Below are positions 30,380 to 39,441 of a DNA stretch of 64,000 nt, in pieces. The first letter of the stretch is position 1. Each line of letters starts with the position of its first letter. This DNA is from Synechococcus sp. CBW1002 (GTDB lineage Bacteria; Cyanobacteriota; Cyanobacteriia; PCC-6307; Cyanobiaceae). The notes under the pieces are model-generated. The model had not been told where the DNA came from, did no database searches, and was given only the letters and a program-made list of their open reading frames with translations. The position numbers and the translations under genes are program-made. Where the stretch lies: NCBI RefSeq assembly GCF_015840915.1, contig NZ_CP060398.1, forward strand, positions 1 to 64,000. Reading direction: 5' to 3'.

Positions 30380-30922
30380 ATGGGCCTGTGGCAGCGTGCC
30401 CGCATGCGTCAGCTTGCTGGCCTGATCCTGGCCACCGCCCTGCCCCTGGGCGGCCCGGCGGCGCTGAAAGCCCAGGATCTGGTCGGCTGCCAGCTGATTG
30501 AGGGCGCCCTGCAGTGCGTGCCGGGAGTAACGGGAACACCGCAACAGCAGATCCGGATCCTGCGGGGCGAGATCGGGGCTGACCAGCAGCTGGAGGGGGC
30601 GGTGGAGCAGCAGATCGATGGGCTGCGACGGCTGGAGCTCCAGGGAGAGGCTCGGGTGGGCTCGCTGCTGCAGGCCACGATCGTGGCCGATGGCCAAGCG
30701 GCCCTCGCCGCCAGCCAGTACCACTGGTACCGACTGGCGCCAGGCCGCAACCACTGGGAGCTGATTGCTGAGGCTTCAGGCCCCAGCTACCAGCCCACCA
30801 CCAACGATCTGGCCTATGAGGTGATGGTGGTGTTGGTGAGCGAGACACCGAACGGAACCAGGCGCCTGGCCTCAGCACCCGTGGGACCGATCGGCGTGGC
30901 CAGACCCTCAATCACCCCCTGA
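30380..30922 (+). CDS. Secreted protein of unknown function
   Basis: I do not recognise a family. The 180-residue protein begins with a basic stretch and a hydrophobic core (QLAGLILATALPLGGPAALK) that looks like a signal peptide ending near Ala-Gln. The mature part contains two Cys (GCQLIEGALQCVPG), a Gln/Glu-rich region suited to a helix, and a C-terminal half with YHWYRLAPGRNHWELI that looks beta-rich. The ATG at 30380 or at 30404 could be used. It is downstream of trpF by 100 bases and convergent with folE. Confidence 0.7.
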   Translation: MGLWQRARMRQLAGLILATALPLGGPAALKAQDLVGCQLIEGALQCVPGVTGTPQQQIRILRGEIGADQQLEGAVEQQIDGLRRLELQGEARVGSLLQATIVADGQAALAASQYHWYRLAPGRNHWELIAEASGPSYQPTTNDLAYEVMVVLVSETPNGTRRLASAPVGPIGVARPSITP

Positions 30923-31057
30923 ACTAGCCAGCAGATCCATGATTAAGGCTCAGTGATCCGTTCCGTTGAGACGGTGGTCTTGGTCTGCTGGGGGACGTGG
31001 ATCCTGCTCAGCCGAGACCCTGTTCCACATCCGTCCCGTTGACAACCCAAGCCCATT

Positions 31058-31804
31058 TCAGGTGGACAGAACGGCTTCCTGCTGTTTCACGAGTTCGAAG
31101 AACTCCTGCTTGAGACTGGGATCGAGGCGGAAATCGCCACGCACCACGGAATTGACCATGCTGGTCTGGGGTTCCTTGACGCCGCGCCATTTCATGCAAT
31201 AGTGCTGAGCCTTCACCAGAATCGCCAATCCCTGGGGCTCACAGAGCCGCTCAATCTCATCGGCCAGAATCATCACGGCCTCTTCCTGGATATGGGGACG
31301 GGAGAAGACCCAGTCGGCGACACGAGAGAATTTGGAAAGCCCGATCACGCGGTCACCCGGCTTGATTCCAATCCAGCAGTTGCCGAGAATCGGCACGAGA
31401 TGGTGCGAACAGGCTGAACGCACGGAAATGGGGCCAACCGTATAAATTTCATCCAGCTTCTTCACATTGGGGAAACTGGCAATCTTGGGCTGCTCGTGAT
31501 AGCGCCCTTTGAAGACTTCGTGAAGATACATACGGGCGACCCGCTCGGCCGTCTCTTCGGTGTTGTGATCATTTTCGATGTCAATCACCAGACTGCGCAG
31601 CAGATCGCGCACCTTGCCTGCCACCTCAATCTCGAGCTGGTCAAGTTCACCCTCGCCGAGATAGGCGGAGATGTTGTCGTTGGCGAGGAAGGAGACACCA
31701 GCTTCCCGCAGCCGCTCACGGATACGGTGGCTCGCCGGCAGGGGAGCAGCCTCAGGCGTCGCCATGGCACCGGTTGAAAAGCGGGAGGGGAGGGTGGAGG
31801 TCAT
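31058..31804 (-). CDS. folE: GTP cyclohydrolase I
   Basis: FolE makes dihydroneopterin triphosphate from GTP, the first step of folate and pterin synthesis. The 248-residue protein has the zinc and active-site motif CSHHLVPI, then SKFSRVADWV and AQHYCMKWRGV, where the Cys and His zinc ligands lie. The N-terminal 30 residues are polar. It is the last gene of the minus-strand run ado-aar-accA-SDR-folE, starting 9 bases after the SDR stop, so it is probably co-transcribed. Confidence 0.96.
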   Translation of the reverse strand: MTSTLPSRFSTGAMATPEAAPLPASHRIRERLREAGVSFLANDNISAYLGEGELDQLEIEVAGKVRDLLRSLVIDIENDHNTEETAERVARMYLHEVFKGRYHEQPKIASFPNVKKLDEIYTVGPISVRSACSHHLVPILGNCWIGIKPGDRVIGLSKFSRVADWVFSRPHIQEEAVMILADEIERLCEPQGLAILVKAQHYCMKWRGVKEPQTSMVNSVVRGDFRLDPSLKQEFFELVKQQEAVLST

Positions 31805-31813
31805 GAAAGAGGG

Positions 31814-32524
31814 TTAGAGAGCGCCGGCGGCCGGCATGAGCGTGAGGTCTTCAACCACCTGGGTGGCGGGTTGTTGAGCCAGAAACAGCAGTGCATCGGC
31901 CGCTTGCTCGGGATCAAGCATGGCACGCCGGTCAAAGTCACTGTGGACGGTTTCGCTATCCCAAAGGCTTGAATTGACTGCACCCAGAGTGAGCGTGCTC
32001 ACTCGAATCCCGTGGGTGCGTTCCTCGACAGCCAGACAACGGCTGAACGAAACCAGTGCCGCCTTGCTGGCGCAGTAGGCGCCCCAGTCCGGGAAGGCCT
32101 GTTGGGCGGCATGGCTGCTCACATTGATGATGTGACCACGGCCGGCGGCACGCAGGTGCGGCAGAACGGCCTGACACACCTGAAAAACGCTGGTGACGTT
32201 GAGCTGAAACAGCCACTGCCACTGCGACAGAGGCATCGAGGCCAGGGCGCCGGTGTAGGCGACGCCGGCATTGTTGATCACCAGCTGTGGCAGAAGGCCC
32301 CGGCTGCAGAGCTGATCCAGCCCGACGGGGATGGCAGCGGCATCCGCCAGGTCGATGGCGGCCACCTCAACGGTTCGACCCAGGGGACGGAGTTGATCGG
32401 CCAGGGTCTCAAGGTCCGACAGGGAGCGCGCCAGCAGGAGCAGGTCATAGCCGTTGGCCGCCAGCTTGCGGGCGGCCGCTGCGCCGATCCCTCTGGAGGC
32501 ACCCGTGATCAGAGCAGCAACCAA
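31814..32524 (-). CDS. Short-chain dehydrogenase/reductase
   Basis: This 236-residue classical SDR has cofactor loop TGASRGIG, structural NNAGVAYTG, catalytic Ser in INVSSHAAQQ and YCASK. The FabG-like shape and position between accA and folE suggest a ketoacyl- or pterin-type reductase, but the substrate cannot be told. The same gene order near ado/aar is conserved in cyanobacteria. The start is a TTG at 32524 directly before the Rossmann strand; no ATG is closer. Confidence 0.9.
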   Translation of the reverse strand: MVAALITGASRGIGAAAARKLAANGYDLLLLARSLSDLETLADQLRPLGRTVEVAAIDLADAAAIPVGLDQLCSRGLLPQLVINNAGVAYTGALASMPLSQWQWLFQLNVTSVFQVCQAVLPHLRAAGRGHIINVSSHAAQQAFPDWGAYCASKAALVSFSRCLAVEERTHGIRVSTLTLGAVNSSLWDSETVHSDFDRRAMLDPEQAADALLFLAQQPATQVVEDLTLMPAAGAL

Positions 32525-32548
32525 GGTGCTCGCGCGTTCCTTCAGACC

Positions 32549-33541
32549 CTAAACAGGAGCGACGGCCTCTGGGGTAGGGGAAGCCGCCTCATACCGGCCC
32601 ATGGCCCGGTACTTGGCGTAGCGCTGCTCCAGCAGGTCGTGCTCAGACAGGCTGGACAGCTCCTCGAGCGACTCCAGCAGGGCGCCCTTGAGCGTGGCGG
32701 CAGCCTGCAGCGGTGCCCAGTGATTCCCACCCGAGGGCTCATGCAGCACCCGATCGATGATGTCAAGCCGCAGCAGATCGGGCCCCGTGATCTTGAGGGC
32801 CTCGGCCGCTGCCGGTGCCTTGGCGGCATCGCGCCAGAGAATCGAGGCACAGGCCTCGGGACTGGCCACCGTGTAGACGCTGTGCTCGAACATCAGCAGC
32901 CGATCCGCCACCCCGATGCCCAGGGCTCCACCGGAGCCGCCCTCACCAATCACGGTGGCCACGATCGGCACCCGCAGGCGGAACATCTCACGCAGGTTGA
33001 CCGCAATCGCCTCGCCCTGCCCCTGCTCCTCGGCCAGCACGCCGGCATAGGCCCCGGGCGTGTCGATGAAACAGAGGATCGGCAGCCGGAAGCGATCGGC
33101 GTGCTCCATCAGCCGCATCGCCTTGCGATAGCCACCCGGCGAGGCCATGCCGAAGTTGCGAGCCACGTTCTCCTTGGTGTCACGCCCCTTCTGATGGCCG
33201 ATCAGCAGCACGGCCCGATCGCCGATGCGGCCCACTCCGCCCACAAGAGCCTTGTCGTCGGAGCCACGCCGATCGCCATGGAGCTCAATCCACTCGTCGG
33301 TGATCAGCTGGATGTAATCGAGGCTGCTGGGCCGCTGGGGATGGCGCGCCACCTGAATCTTCTGGGCCGGAGTGAGCGCCAGAAAGATCTCCTCGCGGCG
33401 ACGGGTGGCCAGGGTTTCCAGCTGCAGGAGCTGCTGGCTCACATCCACCTCGGAATCCCGCGCCAACTGGCGAATCTGGTCGATCTGTTCCTCGAGCTCC
33501 ACCAGGGGTTTTTCGAAGTCCAGCAGGGCGCGGCGGGCCAT
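32549..33541 (-). CDS. accA: Acetyl-CoA carboxylase carboxyltransferase subunit alpha
   Basis: AccA with AccD transfers the carboxyl group from biotin to acetyl-CoA, giving malonyl-CoA for fatty acids. The 330-residue protein begins [20 protein letters not shown] and has the core [21 protein letters not shown] and [20 protein letters not shown]. It lies between aar and the SDR gene on the same strand. Supplying malonyl-CoA next to enzymes that consume acyl-ACP is a consistent functional grouping. Confidence 0.96.
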   Translation of the reverse strand: MARRALLDFEKPLVELEEQIDQIRQLARDSEVDVSQQLLQLETLATRRREEIFLALTPAQKIQVARHPQRPSSLDYIQLITDEWIELHGDRRGSDDKALVGGVGRIGDRAVLLIGHQKGRDTKENVARNFGMASPGGYRKAMRLMEHADRFRLPILCFIDTPGAYAGVLAEEQGQGEAIAVNLREMFRLRVPIVATVIGEGGSGGALGIGVADRLLMFEHSVYTVASPEACASILWRDAAKAPAAAEALKITGPDLLRLDIIDRVLHEPSGGNHWAPLQAAATLKGALLESLEELSSLSEHDLLEQRYAKYRAMGRYEAASPTPEAVAPV

Positions 33542-33567
33542 GGCGATCGGAAAGGAGGAGAAGGAAT

Positions 33568-34638
33568 TCAGGCCGAAGCCAGGGCGGGGGCGGCGGTGGG
33601 GTCAGCGGATTCGGGGGCCTGATCCGAGTCCAAGGCGAGGGCTGAAAAGCCATGGCGGAGGGAAGCAGCGCCAATCAGGTCCATGGCCTCAAGGGTGATG
33701 TTGTTGCGACCCCAGCTGAAGTTCGTATGGATGTCTTCGAAATCGAGCAGCATCGCCTCAGCGAAACAGGCGAACATCTGACGCTGAGGTCTGGCCATCT
33801 CCGCCACTTCCATCATCTGCCAACCGATGTCCTGCCAGAACTCGACGATGCCCCCCTTGAGCACATGCACCCCCTCAGCCGCCGCGCGACTGTCGAGGTT
33901 CTTGGGGTAGCCGCCATCGATCATCAGGCAGGGCTTGCGCAGCGTTGCCGTATCGATCTGCAGGCTCTGGGGCAGGCTCGCCACCCACACCACCACGTCG
34001 GCTTCGCTCAGGGCCTGATCCAACGGCAGAATCCGGCCGCTGCCGAGGCTCTCCTGGAGGTCCACCAATGGCTGGGGCCGTCGTGCCACCAGCAGCAAGT
34101 CACCCACGCCGCGTCGCTGCAACCAGCGGCAGACCGCACTGCCGATGTCGCCACTGGCACCGACCACCGCCACCTTGGCCGTGGCCAGATCCATGCCCAG
34201 CCGGGGAGCGTTGATCTCCACCTGCCGGCAGATCACCCAGGCCGTATGGGTGTTGCCGGTGGTGAAGCGCTGCCAATCCAGCTGCACCGCACTGACCCGC
34301 TCTTCGCGCAGAAGATTGAGATCTTCGAAAATGATTGATGTGAAGCCTCCCAGGGCCGTGATGTCAATCCCACTTTTCTGGGCCAGTTCCATGGCCTTGA
34401 GCACCTTCCGCTTCGCCGTTTTGAAGCGCCGCAGCATTTCCGGAACGAACACCGAATCGATGTAGGCGCCTCGGATGGTCTTGCCGGTGGCACTGGTGAC
34501 CGTCACCTCCTCCACCAGCTGAGGAGGAGCGGCGCACCACATGTCGAGGTCGCCATCGGCGTACTCGTCGTAGCCCAGGGACCTGGCCTTGATTCTGGCC
34601 TCCTCAAAACTGGTGGAGTGACCGATCAGGCCGAACAT
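33568..34638 (-). CDS. aar: Long-chain acyl-ACP reductase (alkane pathway)
   Basis: AAR reduces fatty acyl-ACP to fatty aldehyde with NADPH, the first step of cyanobacterial alkane synthesis. The 356-residue protein starts [20 protein letters not shown], typical of AAR. It has the Rossmann loop [19 protein letters not shown] and retains the conserved block [15 protein letters not shown] near residue 95. The ATG at 34638 was used because upstream residues are not family sequence. It lies 95 bases after ado, with a GC hairpin between. Confidence 0.95.
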   Translation of the reverse strand: MFGLIGHSTSFEEARIKARSLGYDEYADGDLDMWCAAPPQLVEEVTVTSATGKTIRGAYIDSVFVPEMLRRFKTAKRKVLKAMELAQKSGIDITALGGFTSIIFEDLNLLREERVSAVQLDWQRFTTGNTHTAWVICRQVEINAPRLGMDLATAKVAVVGASGDIGSAVCRWLQRRGVGDLLLVARRPQPLVDLQESLGSGRILPLDQALSEADVVVWVASLPQSLQIDTATLRKPCLMIDGGYPKNLDSRAAAEGVHVLKGGIVEFWQDIGWQMMEVAEMARPQRQMFACFAEAMLLDFEDIHTNFSWGRNNITLEAMDLIGAASLRHGFSALALDSDQAPESADPTAAPALASA

Positions 34639-34665
34639 CAGGTCTTCCGTCGCTACTAGGACAAA

Positions 34666-34688
34666 GGCGCGCCCCCTGGACGCGCGCC
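34666..34688 (-). terminator. GC hairpin between ado and aar
   Basis: GGCGCGC (34666-34672) pairs with GCGCGCC (34682-34688) around a 9-base loop, starting 45 bases past the ado stop. On the minus strand it is followed by TTTGT. It could partially terminate ado transcripts so that ado exceeds aar. Confidence 0.55.
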
Positions 34689-34733
34689 ACATCTTGCCAT
34701 GGGCATTCTCAGGCCCTGCGCCTTGGCCAGGCC

Positions 34734-35474
34734 TCAGCCCACCAGAGCAGCGGCAGCAAGCTTGGCGATCTCACGGCCGGTGAAGCCGATATCCATCAGG
34801 GCCTCCTGGTACGAGCTGAGGAAATCGGCCATCAGATCTTCCTTTTCCATCTGCAGAACGGCAGCATCCCCAGCCACCTGTTCGAGCATCTTGCGCACCA
34901 GGGGCAGATTCTCGCGGTTGGCCTGCTCCAGCTCCTGACGGGAAGCTTCAAGATTGGCCTTGAGCCACTCCTGACCGTAGTTGAGGTGGGTGTACTCGTC
35001 TTTGACCACACCTTCGGTGATTTTGCGCGCGAACGGATCGGCCACCGGGATATAGATGTGATAGGCCGAGATCGCAAAGGCTTCGATCAGGATGGCCTGA
35101 ATCAGCAGACAGGTGACCACCTTGCCTTCGGCCAGTGCCGCCTGGAAGTTGCCATGCAGCGGCGCAAAGAACTCCTTGGCAAAGGGCATGTCAGCCGTCA
35201 CACCGAGATTATTGGCACAGGCCGTGAAGCCCTTCATGTGCTTCAGCTCCATCCGGGCCAGGCGGGACAACTCCTCGGCCTGATCGGGCAACAGGCTGCC
35301 GAGCGAAATGTAGTTGTCGTGGGCTTCCTGCTCACCCTCGATCACAATCGCGTTGATGCGGCTGTAGGCATCTTTGTAACTGGAACTCTGGAAATCGGGC
35401 AGCCCCCCCTCGGCCACCGTTGTGGGCGCCAGGTCGGGCGCAGCAGACTCAACGGCACTGGGGAGTGGGGACAT
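34734..35474 (-). CDS. ado: Aldehyde-deformylating oxygenase
   Basis: ADO converts fatty aldehydes to alkanes plus formate, using a di-iron centre. The 246-residue ferritin-like protein keeps all six expected ligands at a constant offset of three from the well-studied Prochlorococcus enzyme: Glu48, Glu76, His79, Glu131, Glu160 and His163. The segments MELKHMKGF and [10 protein letters not shown] hold two of these sites. With aar it forms the heptadecane/pentadecane pathway found in nearly all cyanobacteria. Confidence 0.96.
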   Translation of the reverse strand: MSPLPSAVESAAPDLAPTTVAEGGLPDFQSSSYKDAYSRINAIVIEGEQEAHDNYISLGSLLPDQAEELSRLARMELKHMKGFTACANNLGVTADMPFAKEFFAPLHGNFQAALAEGKVVTCLLIQAILIEAFAISAYHIYIPVADPFARKITEGVVKDEYTHLNYGQEWLKANLEASRQELEQANRENLPLVRKMLEQVAGDAAVLQMEKEDLMADFLSSYQEALMDIGFTGREIAKLAAAALVG

Positions 35475-35492
35475 GGCGACCTCGCTTTCGAC

Positions 35493-36326
35493 TTAGGGAT
35501 GCTGGCCTGGACTGTAGTCACCCCCTGGGCTTCCGGGGGGCCAGTCACTGGCCAGCAGCGCCTCGAAGCGGCTCCGCCAACCGGCCACCAATCGCTCGAA
35601 CAGCTCCTGGCCCAGCTCGCCGCTGGCCTCACCCGGATCGCCGATCACGCCGGACCGGCTCAGATCACGGCTGAGCCAGGCGGAAGGGGCGGCCCCTTCC
35701 AGGCTCCAGCCCGTGGGAGGCGCCTGGGACGGCAGACCATCAGCAGGCGGCAGCGGCCCCACCAGGGAGGGGGCCAGATGCAGCATCAGGCTGGTTTCGG
35801 CCAGGGCGGCATGCAGCCCCTGGGACCGTTCCGGTTCCGGGATCAGGTCAGCGATGCCTTCCGGCCCGCTCCAGAGGAAGCAGGGCAACACCGCCAGGGC
35901 CGGATGGGCGGCCCGCAGCTGCCGGGCCGCCACCTGCAGCAGGGCGATCTGACCGCCATGGCCGTTGAACAGCACCAGCCGGCGAAAGCCCGCCGCCGCC
36001 AGATCGCGGCCCACGGCCTGGACCATGGCGATCAGGGTTTCCGCATCGAGGCTGAGGGTGCCGGCAAAGCCCTGATGCTCCGGCGAGAAGCCGATCGCCT
36101 GCACCGGTAACCGCCACAGGGGCCAGGCGGGCTCGTCAGGGCCTTGACGGGCCCAACCCTCCAGCACCGCCTCCAGCACCTTCTCGGCAAAGAGGGCATC
36201 GGTGCCCAGAGGCAAATGGGGGCCGTGCTGCTCGATCGCACCGAAGGGCCAGACCACGGTGCTGCCGGGTCGGGATGCCGCTGCCTGCAGGGCCGGCCAG
36301 CTCAGTCGCTCCAGGCGTCGCTCCAT
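35493..36326 (-). CDS. Creatininase-family amidohydrolase
   Basis: This 277-residue protein has the creatininase fold motifs EQHGPHLPLGTDALFAE near residue 32, SPEHQGFAGTLSLDAETL, and NGHGGQIALLQ, which supply the metal-binding His, Asp and Glu. Family members act on creatinine, dihydropyrimidine-like amides or peptide cofactors (MftE), and the real substrate here is unknown. It is upstream of ado on the same strand, with an 18-base gap, and divergent from the S1-domain gene with only 51 bases between starts. Confidence 0.88.
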   Translation of the reverse strand: MERRLERLSWPALQAAASRPGSTVVWPFGAIEQHGPHLPLGTDALFAEKVLEAVLEGWARQGPDEPAWPLWRLPVQAIGFSPEHQGFAGTLSLDAETLIAMVQAVGRDLAAAGFRRLVLFNGHGGQIALLQVAARQLRAAHPALAVLPCFLWSGPEGIADLIPEPERSQGLHAALAETSLMLHLAPSLVGPLPPADGLPSQAPPTGWSLEGAAPSAWLSRDLSRSGVIGDPGEASGELGQELFERLVAGWRSRFEALLASDWPPGSPGGDYSPGQHP

Positions 36327-36377
36327 GGGATAGAGGCAGGGTGCCTACAGTGTGTTGCTCTCGCAAGCACTGTGGAC

Positions 36378-37697
36378 ATGGCCGGAACCGGCAGCCCCTC
36401 GCCGCGCACGCCCTCCCAGCGCCCCGTTCCGCCGGGAGCGTCCAGGCCCCAGGCAGGCGCACCAGTGCGCAAGCTGCCCCAGGTGTTGATGCTCAAGAAG
36501 GAGGAGCAAGCCGCCCCGGACGCTGTTGCGCAGGACGCTGCTGCTCCACTGGCGCCGCCGGTCCGGAACGACGCCACCACGGCCCAGCCTCAGGCGGCCC
36601 CAACGCAGCAGCGGCCCGCCCGCAGCGACGATGACCTGTTCGGCATGGGAGAGCTCGAGGGGCTCACCATGGCCGATCTGCTGGGGCCCGACTCCAGCCA
36701 GCGCCGCCGCCCGAGCGGCGGGTCCGGGTCTGCCCGCTCCATCGGCCAGGGACGACCCGGTTCCGATGCCAGTGGTGATCGGCCCACTCAGCCCAGCCGC
36801 ACGGTTGACGACTTCGACTTCGACGAGGAGGCCTTCCTCGCGGCCCTCGACGAGAACGAGCCGGTCGGGACGACCGGTGAAGTGGTGCGTGGCGTGGTCA
36901 TCGCTCTGGAGAGCGATGGGGTGTATGTGGACATTGGCGGCAAGGCGCCGGGCTTCATGCCGAAGAACGAATGCGGCCTCGGGGTGATCACCAACCTCAA
37001 GGAACGCTTCCCCAAGGGGGCTGAGGTCGAAGTGCTGGTCACCCGCGAGCAGAATGCCGACGGCATGGTGACCGTGAGTGCCCGCGCCCTCGCCCTGCGC
37101 CAGAGCTGGGACAAGGTGCGCCAGCTGGAGAAGGATGGCCAGGTGGTGCAGGTGAAGGTGAACGGCTTCAACCGTGGTGGCGTCACCTGCGACCTGGAGG
37201 GCCTGCGGGGCTTCATTCCCCGGTCCCAGCTCAACGAAGGCGAGAACCACGAGGCCCTGGTGGGCAAGACCATCGGCGCCGCGTTCCTGGAGGTCAACCC
37301 CGAGACCCGCAAGCTGGTGCTTTCCGAGAAGAAGGCCGCTTCCGCCGCGAGGTTCGCCGCCCTGGAGATCGGCCAGCTGGTGGAGGGTCAGGTCGTGGCG
37401 GTGAAGCCCTATGGCCTGTTTGTCGACCTCGGTGGCGTCAGCGGCCTGCTGCACCACTCCTCCATCACCGGTGGCCAGATGCGCGACCTGCGCGAGGTGT
37501 TCGATCAGGGCGACCGGGTGAAGGCCCTGATCACAGACCTGGATCCGGGCCGCGGACGGATCGCCCTGAACACCGCCCTGCTGGAGGGCCAGCCCGGTGA
37601 GCTGTTGATTGAAAAGGACAAAGTGATGGCCGAGGCCACCGACCGCGCCAATCGGGCGCGATCCGTGCTGCGCCAGCAGGAGCAGAACGCCGGATGA
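36378..37697 (+). CDS. S1-domain RNA-binding protein (ribosomal protein S1 homologue)
   Basis: The 439-residue protein has an unusually long disordered N-terminus (1-160; Ala/Pro/Gln-rich, with an acidic patch DDFDFDEEAF near 144-153). Three S1 domains follow at about 166-240, 252-322 and 332-400, each with the G-x-V/F-V-D-x-G type core. Cyanobacteria encode two S1-like proteins, and this layout fits the second, Rps1b-like one, but I would not assign the symbol. The ATG at 36378 was chosen; its stop overlaps the tab2 start by four bases (ATGA), showing translational coupling. Confidence 0.88.
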   Translation: MAGTGSPSPRTPSQRPVPPGASRPQAGAPVRKLPQVLMLKKEEQAAPDAVAQDAAAPLAPPVRNDATTAQPQAAPTQQRPARSDDDLFGMGELEGLTMADLLGPDSSQRRRPSGGSGSARSIGQGRPGSDASGDRPTQPSRTVDDFDFDEEAFLAALDENEPVGTTGEVVRGVVIALESDGVYVDIGGKAPGFMPKNECGLGVITNLKERFPKGAEVEVLVTREQNADGMVTVSARALALRQSWDKVRQLEKDGQVVQVKVNGFNRGGVTCDLEGLRGFIPRSQLNEGENHEALVGKTIGAAFLEVNPETRKLVLSEKKAASAARFAALEIGQLVEGQVVAVKPYGLFVDLGGVSGLLHHSSITGGQMRDLREVFDQGDRVKALITDLDPGRGRIALNTALLEGQPGELLIEKDKVMAEATDRANRARSVLRQQEQNAG

Positions 37698-38611
37698 GCG
37701 GATCGACCGCCTCTGCCCAGCCCGCGGCACCGATCGAGACCGCCCGATCCGCCCCGGACTGGGAGCTCGACTTTTATTCCCGCCCGATCCTCGAAGCCGA
37801 CGGCAAGAAACGCTGGGAGCTGCTGATCTGTGCCACGCCTGAAGCGACCGACACCGGTCTGCCCTTCCGCTGGCATCGCACCTGTCCGTCCAACAGCGTG
37901 AACTCGATCTGGCTGAAACAGGCCATCGAAGAGGCTCTGGCCGAGGCCACCGACCAAGGTCTGGATCCACCCCGTCGGCTGCGCTGCTGGCGAGCCTCGA
38001 TGCGCACGATGGTGCAGCGGGCTGCTGAGGGCCTGGGGGTGGAACTGGTGCCGAGCCGCCGCTGTTACGCCCTGGTGGAGTGGCTGCAGGAGCGTCAGGC
38101 CATCGTGTATCCCGCCGAGGAGGGCTACATGGCTGGCCCCCTGGCACCCCCGCCGGTACCGATCCAGCCGGTGGCCATTCCCCTGCCGGAAGCGGCCCGC
38201 GGCGACAGCTGGAGCTGGGCCAGCCTGCCGGCAGCAGCCATCGCTGAGGCTGCGGGCTGGGACATCGACTTCGCCGGGCTGATCCGCCGCCCCGACAACC
38301 TGGCTGACGAAACCCCGATTCCCGGTGTGCGTCTGTTCAGCCGCCACCGCTCCCTGGCCCTGGCCGCCTGGTTCGCCGGGCTGGAGCCGGTCAGACTGGA
38401 GATCAGCGGCGATCAGCTGGTGCTGGAGGCGGGCCTCGAGGATCGCTGGTTGCTGGCCCGGCTGCCAGCCGAGGAAGCCAGGGCGTCTGCCGCCGCTTTC
38501 GCCGCCGCCCGTGCACAAGCGGGGGGGCTGCAGTTCCTGGCCGTTCAGAGCAGCGAGACCGAACCGCGCTTTCAGGGCTTCTGGCTGCTGCGGGATCTGC
38601 CGGACGCCTGA
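37694..38611 (+). CDS. Tab2/Atab2-family photosystem translation factor
   Basis: This 305-residue protein belongs to the Tab2/Atab2 family, RNA-binding factors needed for translation of photosystem I (psaB) and PSII mRNAs in chloroplasts. Recognisable segments are WELDFYSRPILEADGKKRWE near residue 23 and MVQRAAEGLGVELVPSRRCY near 104, with the C-terminal block FQGFWLLRDLPDA. It overlaps the preceding S1-domain gene by ATGA, so an RNA-binding pair is co-expressed. Confidence 0.9.
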   Translation: MSGSTASAQPAAPIETARSAPDWELDFYSRPILEADGKKRWELLICATPEATDTGLPFRWHRTCPSNSVNSIWLKQAIEEALAEATDQGLDPPRRLRCWRASMRTMVQRAAEGLGVELVPSRRCYALVEWLQERQAIVYPAEEGYMAGPLAPPPVPIQPVAIPLPEAARGDSWSWASLPAAAIAEAAGWDIDFAGLIRRPDNLADETPIPGVRLFSRHRSLALAAWFAGLEPVRLEISGDQLVLEAGLEDRWLLARLPAEEARASAAAFAAARAQAGGLQFLAVQSSETEPRFQGFWLLRDLPDA

Positions 38612-38625
38612 GGCGTCGCTTCGCC

Positions 38626-39438
38626 ATGGCCGAACACGTTCCGCCCCCGTTTCAGCGCCCCGATGCGGGCTTCAACGACCTGGCCGGCTGGACCTGGGTG
38701 GGCTGTTACGGCGGCTACTACCTGCAGGCCGATCTGCTCGACGGCTTTGAGCACGGCTTCTTCACCCGGCAGTGGCAGGGCCGCGGCCCCGAGGTTCTGG
38801 CCGGCTATCTGAGCGCCGGTGTCAGCATCCATCGGACCCGCCAGGTGCATGGGGCGGAGGTGGTCGCCGCCTCCGCGGCGAGGACGGATCCCTGGCCGGA
38901 TGCCGATGGCCTCTGCAGCGATGCGGGTGGCCAGAGCCTCTGGGTCTGCGGCGCCGATTGCACACCGGTGTTGCTGGCCGATCCAGGCAGCGGCCGGACC
39001 GCGGCCTGCCATGCCGGCTGGCGCGGGGTGGCGGGCCGGATCGTGCCAGCGGCGATCGAGGCCCTGGAGCGCAACGGCAGCCGCCGCCAGGACCTGCGGG
39101 CGGCCCTCGGACCGGCCATCAGTGGGCCCCGGTATCAGGTGGACCATGCCGTGGTCACGGCGGTGGCCCGCAGCCTAGAGCCTTCACCAGGGTTGGCGGA
39201 CGCCAGCCTGATCGAGAGCCTGCGGCACTCCGGCGCCCTGCTGGAGGATCCCGAGCCAGGGCGCCATCGACTCGACATCCGCGCTGCCACGGTGCAGCAA
39301 CTCGAGCGGGCCGGGATCGCCAGGGAGCGAATCGCGGTCTGCCCGCTCTGCACCGCCAGCGAAGTGGATCTGCTCCATTCCTGGCGCCGCGATCAGGTGA
39401 AGGCGGTGCAGTGGAGCGGCATCGTGGCGCAGGGCTGA
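38626..39438 (+). CDS. pgeF: Peptidoglycan editing factor / purine nucleosidase family (PgeF, YfiH/DUF152)
   Basis: This 270-residue copper-oxidase-like-fold protein has the family motifs HRTRQVHGAEVV, CGADCTPVLLAD and CHAGWRGVAGRI, with His and Cys residues that bind zinc. Members have been reported as polyphenol oxidases, adenosine-processing enzymes and editors that remove wrong L-Ser from peptidoglycan precursors. The symbol follows the editing role. It is 14 bases after tab2 and convergent with the FAD oxidoreductase (3 bases apart). Confidence 0.88.
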   Translation: MAEHVPPPFQRPDAGFNDLAGWTWVGCYGGYYLQADLLDGFEHGFFTRQWQGRGPEVLAGYLSAGVSIHRTRQVHGAEVVAASAARTDPWPDADGLCSDAGGQSLWVCGADCTPVLLADPGSGRTAACHAGWRGVAGRIVPAAIEALERNGSRRQDLRAALGPAISGPRYQVDHAVVTAVARSLEPSPGLADASLIESLRHSGALLEDPEPGRHRLDIRAATVQQLERAGIARERIAVCPLCTASEVDLLHSWRRDQVKAVQWSGIVAQG

Positions 39439-39441
39439 GGA

